Part shown: one piece after another, positions 1 through 10,619 of the stretch
Layout of the letters: the number at the start of each line of letters is the position of its first letter
Numbering within the stretch: position 1 is the stretch's first letter
Source: Candidatus Stercoripulliclostridium merdipullorum
Lineage (GTDB): Bacteria; Bacillota; Clostridia; Christensenellales; DTU072
NCBI GenBank assembly: GCA_018713745.1
Contig: DVOH01000031.1
Location: 1 to 46,399 of the forward strand
DNA length: 46,399 nt
Direction: 5' to 3'
Translations under genes and position numbers: made by a program
The notes under the pieces: model-generated
What the model saw: the letters and a program-made list of their open reading frames with translations, nothing else
What the model was told of the DNA's origin: nothing
Databases searched by the model: none

Positions 1-3000
1 CGTTGCTGATCGTCGACGATGACCGTTGTGGTTTTGTCTTCGCCGAATTTACCCGTCTTCAGCAAAGTCATATTATCCTCATACGCAAAGTTGCGGACAT
101 ACACATCGGCGAGGGCATAGAATCCCCAACGAATTTCGACGTTGGTAATCGGAGGCGGATTTTCTGCGCCTTCAACGTCGGGCATCAAGTACATGTACGG
201 GATCAAAGCAGGCATGCTTGCGACGCCGTCGACGACGGTCTGCATGGCGCGGATTTCGCGGTGAAAGCCGACTTCGAGTTCGCGCGGCAAAACTTCGAAG
301 TCTGCTGCGCTGTAACGGATGAGATAATTGGAGAAGCGCAACAGATCGCTTTCGACAAATTGAATATCGTTTTCGCCGAATTGCGGACCTTCTCCTACGG
401 ACTTACGGAAGTTGAGGGTGGGACGGATCGAACCGAGATCGTCGGCGTCGGCATTCTTAAATCCGGTATACTCGACCAGGAAGCTGTTCTGAGCGGGTTC
501 GTCACCGTAAGTATATACAAACCGCTCCTGACCGTCGGGTCTGATATAGACATTGAGTTCTGCCTGATTGACGACGACGTAATACGCATAAGCGTCCCCG
601 ACATCGACGATATTGTAATTGCGGAGATCCTGAACATCCAGGCGGAAGCGCAGTTCGTGCTGCGTGGGACCTGCCGCGGTTTCGGGCGAAATTGCCGCGG
701 TATAAGAATCGACGGGAACGGGTTCGGTGAAAGCCCCTACATTGTTTTTGTTATCATCATAGCAGAATCCGTCGTAGTCGATGACGAGTCCGTCCCCGTA
801 AGTACGATAGAGAATCGATTTTTGATCGATATAATTGACCTTGATCCTAAGTTCTGCCTTGTTGATCGTCAACAAGCCGTCAACGGTCTCAAACACATAG
901 TTGGGCGAAACAAAGCTGTCGGGATTGACCGACACGGCGTAGGTTCCGACACCGGGACGCGCGGAAGCGTCACCGAGCTCGAATCCGTCGACGCTGTAAA
1001 TCGGATTGGCTTGCACGACGGAAATATCTTCGCCGTAACGGAATCCGCTATAAGTGAGAACATCGCCGAATCGACCTGCCGAAATCAGCTCGCCGTAAAC
1101 AAACCCTGCCGAATCCTCTGTCGCTTTGCCGATATCCTGCGACACCGTAACCGTAACGGTAGCGGGACGAATTACGAATACGCCTTCCTGGCTGCCGAGT
1201 TCGTAGTTTTCTCCGACCGTAACTTCCTGTGTCAGAATAATCCGATAAGTCCCGGCATTTTTCGGGGTTTCAACCAACTCGCTGCCGCTGCGCACTTCCA
1301 GCACCTGACCCGAAAGTTCGACGCCTTCAACCGGCACCGAAGGATTGTTGCCGTCCCAGAGGGTATAAGTCAATTCGGGATTTTCGTCCCCGTATACGAT
1401 TTCTTTGTCGTCGATTCTGACAAGAATATTCCATCGTTCGATGGTGTAGACGGGATTGGCATTGACCAGCGTATAGCTCTTATTGTTGTCGGAGTAGACA
1501 ATACGATATCGGTAATTGCCCGAATTGGTTGCCTGCACATTCGAGTTTGAGCTCCCGACTGCCGGTTCAAACAAAAACGCAATGAAGGTATCTTCCGTTT
1601 TGATTGCGGTCAGTGCCTTTTGGTAAGACTCTTGCATAAGGGCAAGATATTGTTCTGCTTTTTCGGCGTTGTTGCGGTTTGCTTCAAGATCGTCTGCGTA
1701 GCTTGTCACCAGGGCAAGCATTTCTACGGTTTCGGAATACAAGTCGGCTTGCAGAATCGCCTGATTGTCCTGCAACATAAGAAGTGCCGCCGAGGCGTAT
1801 TTTTTAATTTCGCTGACGCGGCTCGGAATGCTTGCGACGTCCGTTACGATCAGATTGGCAATCGGAGTGCCGATCGTCCTTACGCTTTCGATCACGGCAA
1901 GGAGTTGCTCGTGGAACTGATTGTACACTTCGGTTACGCTCTGCGTTTCGGTCGCGGCAAAGTTCCTGACGATCGGTTTATATCCTGTCGTATTGGACAA
2001 GACCAAATCTTCGATGCGGAACCCTGCTTGCTTGCCGTCGTATTGCTTGGAAGCGTTGGAAGTGCGCACCGTAACGCTGATCGCATTGATGCGGTAGATA
2101 TAGGTTTCTTTTAAGGAAACGTTATGGTTGCGATCGTCGCACACAATGCTGACCGAATATTCGCCCACATCGCCGTTCGGGCGGTCGTCCTGAACGGTAC
2201 GCGTGAAGACAAATTCAACCGCGCTTTTGGCAAGATTGGTTTTGTTGACCGAAGTAAAGGTGAAATTGAAGTTGTTTTCTTCGATTTCGGGGGCTTTTCC
2301 GTCATACGACTTGCTGAGGCCCACGCTGTAAATTTCGATCTTGACGTCACAAGGTACGATTTTGTAGCGGTAACCTTGCGTTTTGGTCAGAACGAAGTTA
2401 GGATTGGCGATTGTCCCGGCAACGATCTCGTAACTGATAATATTGCCTTCTTCGTCATAACGCACGTTTTGCGGTGCGGTTGTACTGCCTTCGACGGGAT
2501 TGACGACGGACAATGCAAGATTGACGTTGATGCCTTCGATTCCGCCGACGATGACAAAATCGTTTGCGGTAATCTGCGCGGGCTTACCCGTATATTCGAC
2601 CACCATGGTATTGGGATCGTCGGGATCGGCTTTCAGGAGTTTAATTTCCAGTTCTCTTTGGCGGATGGTAATCTGCGTTTCGAAGGAAGACGCCAAGCGA
2701 TAGTTGGCGTTGTCGAGACGGTCAACGCGAACGAGATACGTTCCGGCATCGGTCACGGAGTTCAGGTTGAGATAAACGTGAATCTGATCGCGGACGGGAT
2801 TGTTGTGCTCGTCGGTTTTAATGCTGCCGTCGGGATTGTACTCATACTGCACAAAAGTTTGCGGAACGGCGGCGGAAAAGGCAAAGGGTTGCGCGTTGTA
2901 TGCCTGATTGTCCGGCAGATCGATATAGTCGATTTGCTCGACGATCCGTTGGGTTATGGAATAAACGTAGGCGTTATCCTCACTGCCGGGGTAATCGGCA

Positions 3001-6000
3001 TACGAAGCGACGCTGTAATTGGGATTGGCGCTTCCGAAGGATACGGCGTAATTGCCTACATTGCGCGAAGCGTCCTGAAACGCTACCGTTACAAAGGCGG
3101 TTTCGCCTTCGAACGGAATCAAAGCGCCCTCTTTGTCGGCCGTCCATACCGAATAGGCAGCCAAAGCGGGAGTCTTTCCGTCGTAAACTTTTGTAAGATC
3201 GGATTGCCGAACTCCGATCCAAAGTTGTTTTTGCTCGATCGTAAAGACGCTTGAAGCAAAACGGATATCGTAATTGGGATTCGCGGTCAGCAAGGTCCCT
3301 TCCGTAACGGGATAAATACCGACGTTTTCACCCGCACGACGAACGGGTGCACCGTTCAGTGTTTGAGGTTGCCCGTCTTCACCCGTCACCGGTCCCGAAG
3401 CGTCGATCCCTTCGACGCCGGACACCCGGAAGGTCAAAGCGGGATCGCTGTCGCCATAGTATTTGCTTAAAGCGTCTGCGCTTACGGCAATGGGACGCTC
3501 GAGGATACTGAGGTTTCCTTCGATGACAAAGATGCGATAGTTGCCAAGGGTTCCTTCGGGGTTGACCGAAACGGATACGGGATAAACGTCGACGTCGGAC
3601 AAACGGTTGACGCCGTGCACAAACGAAATCGCACCGAGCGTCGCTTCGGGATTCTCGCTTTCTTCGGGATAGGCAAAGGCGTCGGGATCGAGGCAGGCAT
3701 TGTCTCTGAAATACGCGATCGTCGGCATGACAACCTCTTCCCCGTATATCTTATCGATGTTGTCGACCTTAATATAAATATTACGTTGCGCGATGGTCAG
3801 ATACTTCGCTTCGGGATCCAAGACGATTTCGTAATTGGGATTGGAAAGATCGCCGCGGTTGATCAGATACGTTCCGACGTTACGACCGCTTGCGCGACTG
3901 AGATTGCCGTTGAATTTATCTCCGTCAAGCAGCCCGCTGTCCGCGACACCGTCGATCGGAGCGGTCTCATAGGTCAGATAAATCGTCGGGGTTCCGTATT
4001 CGACCTGCACATTGTCGGGGATTACCGCCACTTGTCTGCGTTCTACCGTAAAGGTCGTATCGACATAAATAATGTTATAGTTTTTGCTGACGGCGTCCGA
4101 AATTTTGAGGGTATAGATCCCTGCCGCCGTACGCTCGACGATATCGACGGGATTTCCGTTGGTCGAGATAAAGGTTCCGATCCGGAAGATGCGAACGGGT
4201 CTGCCTTTGTCGTCATAGCAGACCGTCCCGAAGTCGACGTTCTGATCGGCAAACGCCGGAGAGAAAAAGTCTTCGTCATACGCAAACGGTTTGTCGTCGA
4301 CAATGGAAGGATCGTGGTATTTGTCGGGACTCATCGCAACGACCCGATAATCGGGATTTGCCGTTCCGTAAATCTTGGAAACGGCATCGATCTTGACATA
4401 GATCGTGCGCGTGTTGATGACGATTTCGAAATCGGTATTGACAAAGGAATTGTGAATCCGGTCGCCGTAAGCGTCGGAGTTATACGAAATCCGGATATAA
4501 TAACGCCCGACTTCGGTCGGCAAAACGGTATAGTCTTTGTCGGGATCCATATTGTTGATCTCGCCGACGGGAACGTACTGCACGAGAACGCGGTCGGCAG
4601 GCAGAACGGTATCGGGCATTGCCACGTCAAACGTGCTGTATGCCTGCACCGTCCATTTGGGTGCTTTGGTGTCGCCGTACATAAACGTGTAAAGATTGGC
4701 ATTGTCCATCACGACGACGGGATCTTTGCGATCTTTAACGATGACGGAATAACGGGTTTCGTACGTAACGCCGCCTTCGACATAGAAGATGTAAATGGTT
4801 TGACTCTTGCTGAATCCCGAAAATTCCGAGGTGTCGAAGCGGTAGTTGGTGATATAGAAGGTGCCGACGTTATTGAGCAATGCGTCTTCCATCGACAAAG
4901 TAACGGTGGTGTCGTTATTATAGTAAAGCGTTACCGTTCCGCCTTCCACGCTGAAGGAATCCCCTTCGATGTATTGTGTTTTGGGGAAGGTTGCGACCTC
5001 GATATTGAGGAGCTGTTTGGACTGAACGGTCACATACGCCGTGGTAAAGAACTCGTTTCCGTTTTCGTCGACATAACGAATGGTGAAGCTGCGTTCGCCG
5101 ACCGAAGGATCTTGAGCGTTGTAACCGCCGGGATTCTGTTCGGAAATGACAACGTTGCTTTGCTGCAAGGACACCGACCCTTTGGTAAAGTTGTTGTAAT
5201 TGAGAATGAGCGTTGCGCGGGAGAGATCGAGCGGCATGCCTTCGATCACGCGGAAGGGAGGCGTCGAAGCATCCAACTCGACGCTTTCGATTTCTCTCGG
5301 AACGATCCGAACGCGAAGTTCGAGATACGCCCGGTCGGAGTAATACAGTTTGACGATCTGCAGCGTCGCCGAGCCTTGGACAAACCCTTCCACACGGAAC
5401 TGAAGCGACCCGAGCGTCGTTTCGGTTGCCGAAGCGTCTCCCGCATATTTTACGCTGACGGGAAGTTCCGAAACCGGTCTGTCGTCGACCAGAACGGCAT
5501 TCCCGTAAAGGTCGAAGTCAACGCCTTCGCTGATTTCGGCCTCGGGAACCGATCCGCCTTTCCATTGCATCGATTCGACGGGCGACTCGATGACGGTAAT
5601 GGTCAGGAAGCAACTGACCGAAACGCCGAGATCGGCGTCGGCATAATTGATCGTGATCTGTTGTTCGCCGACGCCCAGCCCTTCGATGCTGGTATACTGC
5701 AATAAATCGAGGTCGACGGTTTTGAGAACGTTGTTGTCATACTGCAGACACACTTCCATCCCGCTCAGGTCGAGCTGCGTATCGACGCCGTAAACATATT
5801 GCGTCTTGAGGGGCATTGCGGTGATTTTCAGTTCGACAGCCTCGGGCGCGACAACCGTCACCGTTGTGCGGAATACAGGGGGAAGCCCGTCCTCGGTCGC
5901 ATAATCTCCGAGTGCCGTGCGGTATGTAATCGTAACGGCAAGAAGTCCGAGCTCTACATCTGCTTTGGGATCATAGTCGAGCATATCTTCGGTCAACGCA

Positions 6001-8101
6001 ATGCGTTCGGGTTCGTCGACGCCGTCGTAATACACTTCGATAAAAAGACCGTTCAGATCGATTTTGCCGTGCATCGGCACGATGCCGAGATCGGTATTGA
6101 TCAATGCAATGGATTGCGGCGCCTTGCGGATGACGACATCCAGTCCGACGCCCTGCTTGTCGGGATCGGCAAGTCCCGCATAGGTGACGTAAATCGGGAA
6201 GTCGCGGCTGAGTTCGCCGTCGGCAAGCGCGGGGAAGCGACAGACCCCCTCTTCCGCCCAATCGGCGACAAACGACCAACCTTCACCGAATTCGGATACG
6301 GTTTCGACGATTTTACGTTCGATCCCGTCATGCATTTCGATATAGGTCACGGCGATTTCCATCCCGCTGCCGGTGAAGACCGAGCCGGGATTGTAGCGGA
6401 GTTCGGGCTCCGCGACCATACCGAGCCCCGTATCGGAATCGAGCTTACGGATCACGTTAATGGCGGCGGTCAAGGGATAATCGGCGACGTATTTGTCGGA
6501 ATAAGCAAAGGTAATGTGTCCGCTGCCGAGGTTCTGATCATAGGAGGCGATCGGAAGATTGCGGATTTCGTCGGCGGCAAGCGTTTTTTGCGTCCCGTTT
6601 GCGTAATCGATCCGGAAAGACAAGCCGTCGGAGATTTCGGGAGCAAAGGTATAAAAGACGAAGAAGTTATCGTTGACGGGGGTAACCTTGACAACGGTAT
6701 TGGCAACCACCTTGAATTCAAAAAACGATTCGACTTCGCCGTACACGATCCGCCAGGTCTCGGTGCCCGCCGTATCGTAAACAAAACTTTCCTGCGGGGG
6801 GCGGTCGGGGTTGATCATGTTGGCGGTCAGCGGACGGGGCTCGGAGCGCGTACCGTTGTCGTAGTGCAAAACATATTGCCAACCCGTCAGATCGAAGGCT
6901 TTGTCTTGATAAATCGTCATTCCGTCGGGCATCAGAATTTCGACGTCGATATACATTTTGGGTTCGACAATCAGATCGATGTCGAACGTCGTTGCCATTT
7001 CGGCGACGTTTGCGCCCGAGATGTAATAGAAGCGCATCGTAACGGTCTGCGTTCCGGTACGATCGGGATCGTAATTTTCAAAGCGCACGGGCTGATTCTG
7101 CATTTCGGGCGTATAAACGGCTTCCAGTTTGCCGTCTTCTTGATACACGATATTGCCGTCGCGGAACAAAAGTTTTGCCTCGGTGCCGTTGTTGTAAGTA
7201 ATCGTCATTCCGAAGCCGTTGAGATTAAGGGAAAGTCCTTCGATCTGTTGCGGCGGCGTGTCGTACGCCACTTCGGCGACGTCGCGGGTCAGCACCTGCA
7301 CGGTGAACTTGGCAATTTTGCCGTAATAATCGAGCGTTACGACAACGGAAGAGCTTTCTTTGGTATTATCCCACGAAACTTTGAGATCGCCGCCGAGCGC
7401 GTTCATTTCGACGCGAACGGGATAACCGTTGTCGTAGGCAAGAAACAGTACGCCGCCCGTCAGGTCGATGGTTTCGCCGACGTAATAAACTTTTTTGGTG
7501 GGAGCGGTATCGATTTCGATGCCCGTCAGCGTTTTTGCCGCAACGGTGATGGGGAAGGAACCCGTCAGTTTTTGCCCGCCGGTGAGGGTATAAGAAACTT
7601 CGACGGTGTAGCTGCCCGGAATGTCCATATTGTAATCGCCGGAGATCATATCGGACGTAACGGGAACGGAAGTCGAAGTGCCGTTGTTGAATTCGATTTT
7701 AAGGACGACGCCGTCAAGATTGAGATTCTGCTCTTGGATATAAGTCGTATTGCGGTCGGTGTATTCGACGGTTGCCGACTTTACGGAAGGCGCCACGACG
7801 TTGACGGTTACGCTGGAGGTTGCCCCCTCGTACGAAATCGTCAGAATCTGCTTACCGAGCTGATCGGGGTTGAATCCGCTGATCATACTGAGATCGAGAG
7901 GGAAGGTCGTTTCGGAACCGTCTTTGTAACGCACATACAAAAGCGCGCCGTCCAACTGAAACGCCTGTCCCTGAACGTATTCGAGCTGAGGGAGTTTTTG
8001 CAACTCGATGTATTCGACGGCTTTTGCATCCTGGCAACCGACGGCAAACACGGCAAGCGCCAATACGATCAGCAACACAATCAGGATTCGTTTGAGTTTC
8101 A
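1..8101 (-). CDS. Giant Ig-like/MBG repeat lipoprotein, partial (C-terminus beyond left edge)
   Basis: The frame is open from ATG at 8101 to the left edge, at least 2700 residues, with no stop seen. The start has GGAGG seven bases upstream. Residues 1-23 form a lipoprotein signal peptide (MKLKR, a hydrophobic stretch, then AVGC with the lipidated Cys at 23), so the mature protein should sit on the outer face of the membrane. The first roughly 1200 residues are repeated bacterial Ig-like (Big_3 type) units with recurring phrases such as LDLSG, YDNGT, MISG and GxxTVTVSY. From about residue 1235 the units change to MBG domains, marked by KIYGTANPDY, KYYGDSDPAL, NVGTY and NYxI. An alpha-helical stretch interrupts one MBG unit at about residues 2039-2170. 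Its own sigma-A promoter lies at 8175-8203. An adhesive, glycan-binding or stalk role is inference; the C-terminal part is not visible. Confidence 0.9.
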
Positions 8102-8174
8102 TAGCATAACCTCCGGCAGGTCATTTCGTCCAAAAGGGCATACCTCGCCCTAATGTACACCGATACTTGTAACC

Positions 8175-8203
8175 AGTATAGCATAGTAGCGAAGCGATTT
8201 CAA
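8175..8203 (-). promoter_or_regulatory. Sigma-A promoter for the giant lipoprotein
   Basis: On the minus strand TTGAAA (8203-8198) is followed after exactly 17 nt by TATACT (8180-8175). The predicted transcript starts about 67 nt upstream of the ATG at 8101 and carries the GGAGG site. The preceding gene is closed by a terminator at 8284-8311, so this promoter defines a separate unit. Confidence 0.8.
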
Positions 8204-8283
8204 TAGCTATTATAAAATAAATATAATATTTATTATGCGCGTGTAAACCCCGACGTGCAAAGCGTTATCCCCTTGTACCGCAC

Positions 8284-8311
8284 AAAAAAGGCGCCCTATT
8301 CGGACGCCTTT
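8284..8311 (-). terminator. Rho-independent terminator after the RAYT-like gene
   Basis: Read on the minus strand, AAAGGCGTCC and GGGCGCCTTT (8311-8302 and 8296-8287) form a 10-bp stem with one G-T wobble around a 5-nt loop, followed by a run of six T counting the last three stem bases. It lies 22 nt below the stop codon at 8334. Confidence 0.9.
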
Positions 8312-8333
8312 AATTTTGTGCGAGTTGGGATCC

Positions 8334-10562
8334 TTAATCCTGGAAATCGGAACCCTTTTTTGCGCTTTCGTAAGCAGCCACAATGGCGGGAAGATGCTCG
8401 GTCACACCGAGTTTCGACAGCGCGCCGACCGCGGTATAACCCTTTGCGTCCTCCATATATTCGATCAACTTCAGCAAGAACGCCTGATTGGGATAGGCAA
8501 GTCCCAACTCCTTCATCAGATACTTGTAAGAGTAGCCTTTTTGTTCGTTGATGTTGACGACGATATCGAGCAAAACCGAAAGATCTTCGGGCACGATATC
8601 CAATGCGCGCACCGCGCCGTCATAGGTCAGACCGTAGCGCGATACCAGTTCGGTCGCCGTCCGTTGCATCAGATCGTAACGCGCTCTGCCCTTTTTGATC
8701 GTAAGTTTGCGGGACACATAGTCAAACGTAAACCCTTCTTTGTAGCAGAGATCGGCAACCACGCGGTGCATCACCTCTGCCGGCACGGTATCGACCAACC
8801 AGCAACGATATCCTTTCAGCACCCGCGTCAACGCCTCGTGATAAGCGTCGCTTTCGTAAGTCCGTACAAACTCGACAGGCTCGACCAAAAGCCCCTCGTT
8901 GTGGGCTCGCAGGAAGGTCGCCGCCAACGAAATCATGGGCTCTGCAACGTTGAATCTTCCCTTCTGCGTCAAGAGCATCAAAAATGCCAGCGAACGCCAG
9001 GAGATCGGCGTCGTCGTTCCGAAAGAAGGCGGCTCGGGAATCAGATGTTCGTTTTCCTGCATAAACCGCTTGAGGTCATGTCGGGCAAACGCCTCGGCAT
9101 TTCCGCCGCGCAAAGCGTTCTCGTCGGCGCTGAATTGCGCGATATCGGCTTCGACGGCTTCCAGTGCGGCAGAAATTTGTTCGACCTGTTGATAATAAGC
9201 AGGATCTCTACGCGACATTCCCGCGGCATAGTTCAACGATTCGGTCAACTCGGCTTTTTGATCCAACAAAACCTGAAGTTTGCCCGAGGTATCGGCGATA
9301 CGGTTTTGCAAAATGGCATCCGCGACACCGGTAAAAGCGCCGGGCAGCGTGACCGTCAGAAATTGCGTAAACGGTCCCTGCAGATAAGCGTTGATCGAAT
9401 TGAACGACGAGAACTTATAGTCGGACAACGCCATTCGGTATACGGGATAATCGGGACGACCGTTTGCCGTCTGTTCCAATCCGGATTCCAAGAGATCGCG
9501 GACAAAAACGGCAACGGGCTTGCGACGGAACACCGCGGCGTCCGTATGATACATTTCGCGATACGCACGGGTAAAGAGCCGATTGGCGGTTGCGATTGCC
9601 CCGACGATATCGATCCCGGCGGCGTCGCGCAAAGCAAGTTCGGCAGTCAGGCGACCGTTTTCGATCCCGATGGATTTGACCTGCGCCAAAGCATTTCCGA
9701 GCGCCGACTTCAGATTCCCCTGATAAACGTCGCCGTCTGCATCGTTACGGAACGCCTCCGTCTTCTTTTTCAACCGCGTCGAAACCCGATAAAGACCGAG
9801 AGACGGGTCGATGTTCTGCGCCCCTCTTCCGCCCGGCATATAATAATTGGGCATCAGACGGTCGCTGAGTTCAACGGGGTAGCGGAACCAGGGCGAAAGC
9901 GTTTCGTGCCGTTTTTTGCGGGGAGCGTTCCAAAGGGGCATATTGTGTACGATCCGCATGGCATACACAATCTGCCCGATCTGATCTTCGATGCGATCGG
10001 CTACGATTTGTTTCAGCGCGACCTGACCGCGGAAAACATGCCCGACAGGAGAAACGGTTTCGTTATAATATTTGCTGTAAGCGGTATTCACCGAGGCAAA
10101 AAATCGCTTGACGGTCACCGCAGTCTGATCTTCGGTCGACACCACAAAAAAGGCGCGACGGTCGACGATTGCGTACGCCACGATTTCGACTGCGCGATAC
10201 GCCGCGGCGGCTTGCTTCAGGCACTTCAGATAGTATTCCTTCGCGCCGTCCGTCGGGAAAGAAATCAGATTGCGCTCCCCTTCCACCGCCGCGCGGAAAA
10301 ACAAAGGACGCGTCGCATTGCGACTGCGGGCGCGGTTGCGCTCCGAACCCGCAATTACAATCGAAAAGTCACTCTCTCCCCCGCGATTGGGATAAACGGT
10401 CACTTCGGCATGAACGGTTTCTCCGCTCCGCATGTGGTAGGTTTGCTTCAGATATTCTTTTGCAAACGTGTCGGGATTGACCCCTAAGCCGGCAAGTCTT
10501 GCGAGCGCGGCATCGGAAAGCCGATAACCGCGCGTCGTCAGACGAACTTTACGTTTTGCCAT
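8334..10562 (-). CDS. RAYT-like Y1-transposase homologue with degenerate HUH motif and long C-terminal region
   Basis: 742 residues. The start is the ATG at 10562 (MAKRKVRL), preceded by GGAGGAATTATT; an upstream in-frame ATG at 10586 has no ribosome site. Residues about 60-220 resemble REP-associated/IS200-type transposases: an AYxI strand, then AYSKYYN, GHVFRGQ, and a D-x-I-x-x-Q-I-x-x-I-V-Y-A helix ending in a HNMPL segment that resembles HLNPVRA. Where active relatives have NHFHLLV, this protein reads RRAFFVV, so both metal-binding His are gone. The next roughly 500 residues have no clear match. They include a helical stretch around residue 420 and a possible helix-turn-helix near 650-690 (SRYGLTYDGAVRALDIVPED). 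Catalytic transposition seems excluded; a DNA- or RNA-binding role is inference. It lies 57 nt below the symporter gene and is followed by a strong terminator, so it is probably co-transcribed. Confidence 0.75.
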   Translation of the reverse strand: MAKRKVRLTTRGYRLSDAALARLAGLGVNPDTFAKEYLKQTYHMRSGETVHAEVTVYPNRGGESDFSIVIAGSERNRARSRNATRPLFFRAAVEGERNLISFPTDGAKEYYLKCLKQAAAAYRAVEIVAYAIVDRRAFFVVSTEDQTAVTVKRFFASVNTAYSKYYNETVSPVGHVFRGQVALKQIVADRIEDQIGQIVYAMRIVHNMPLWNAPRKKRHETLSPWFRYPVELSDRLMPNYYMPGGRGAQNIDPSLGLYRVSTRLKKKTEAFRNDADGDVYQGNLKSALGNALAQVKSIGIENGRLTAELALRDAAGIDIVGAIATANRLFTRAYREMYHTDAAVFRRKPVAVFVRDLLESGLEQTANGRPDYPVYRMALSDYKFSSFNSINAYLQGPFTQFLTVTLPGAFTGVADAILQNRIADTSGKLQVLLDQKAELTESLNYAAGMSRRDPAYYQQVEQISAALEAVEADIAQFSADENALRGGNAEAFARHDLKRFMQENEHLIPEPPSFGTTTPISWRSLAFLMLLTQKGRFNVAEPMISLAATFLRAHNEGLLVEPVEFVRTYESDAYHEALTRVLKGYRCWLVDTVPAEVMHRVVADLCYKEGFTFDYVSRKLTIKKGRARYDLMQRTATELVSRYGLTYDGAVRALDIVPEDLSVLLDIVVNINEQKGYSYKYLMKELGLAYPNQAFLLKLIEYMEDAKGYTAVGALSKLGVTEHLPAIVAAYESAKKGSDFQD

Positions 10563-10577
10563 AATAATTCCTCCTGT

Positions 10578-10596
10578 TGCGTGCATGGCACACGCA
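10578..10596 (-). other. Small hairpin just upstream of the RAYT-like start
   Basis: TGCGTG and CACGCA form a 6-bp stem around a 7-nt loop, directly above the ribosome binding site of the RAYT-like gene. No T-run follows, so it is not a terminator. RAYT proteins of other bacteria recognise small palindromes near their own gene. I did not find another copy of this one in the window. Confidence 0.4.
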
Positions 10597-10619
10597 TCCC
10601 GTTGTCAAAGATTCACCAA

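Noticed and set aside
3-8153. Long plus-strand open frames of 515 to 784 codons opposite the giant lipoprotein
   Set aside because: They lie exactly antisense to a gene with a promoter, ribosome site and signal peptide. Their sequences show no family motifs, and they stay open only because TTA, CTA and TCA codons are rare in the real gene.
10562-10612. TTGACA-like -35 upstream of the RAYT-like gene
   Set aside because: A TTGACA occurs at the right place, but the hexamer 17 nt downstream (TGCACG) is not a usable -10, so read-through from the symporter is more likely.
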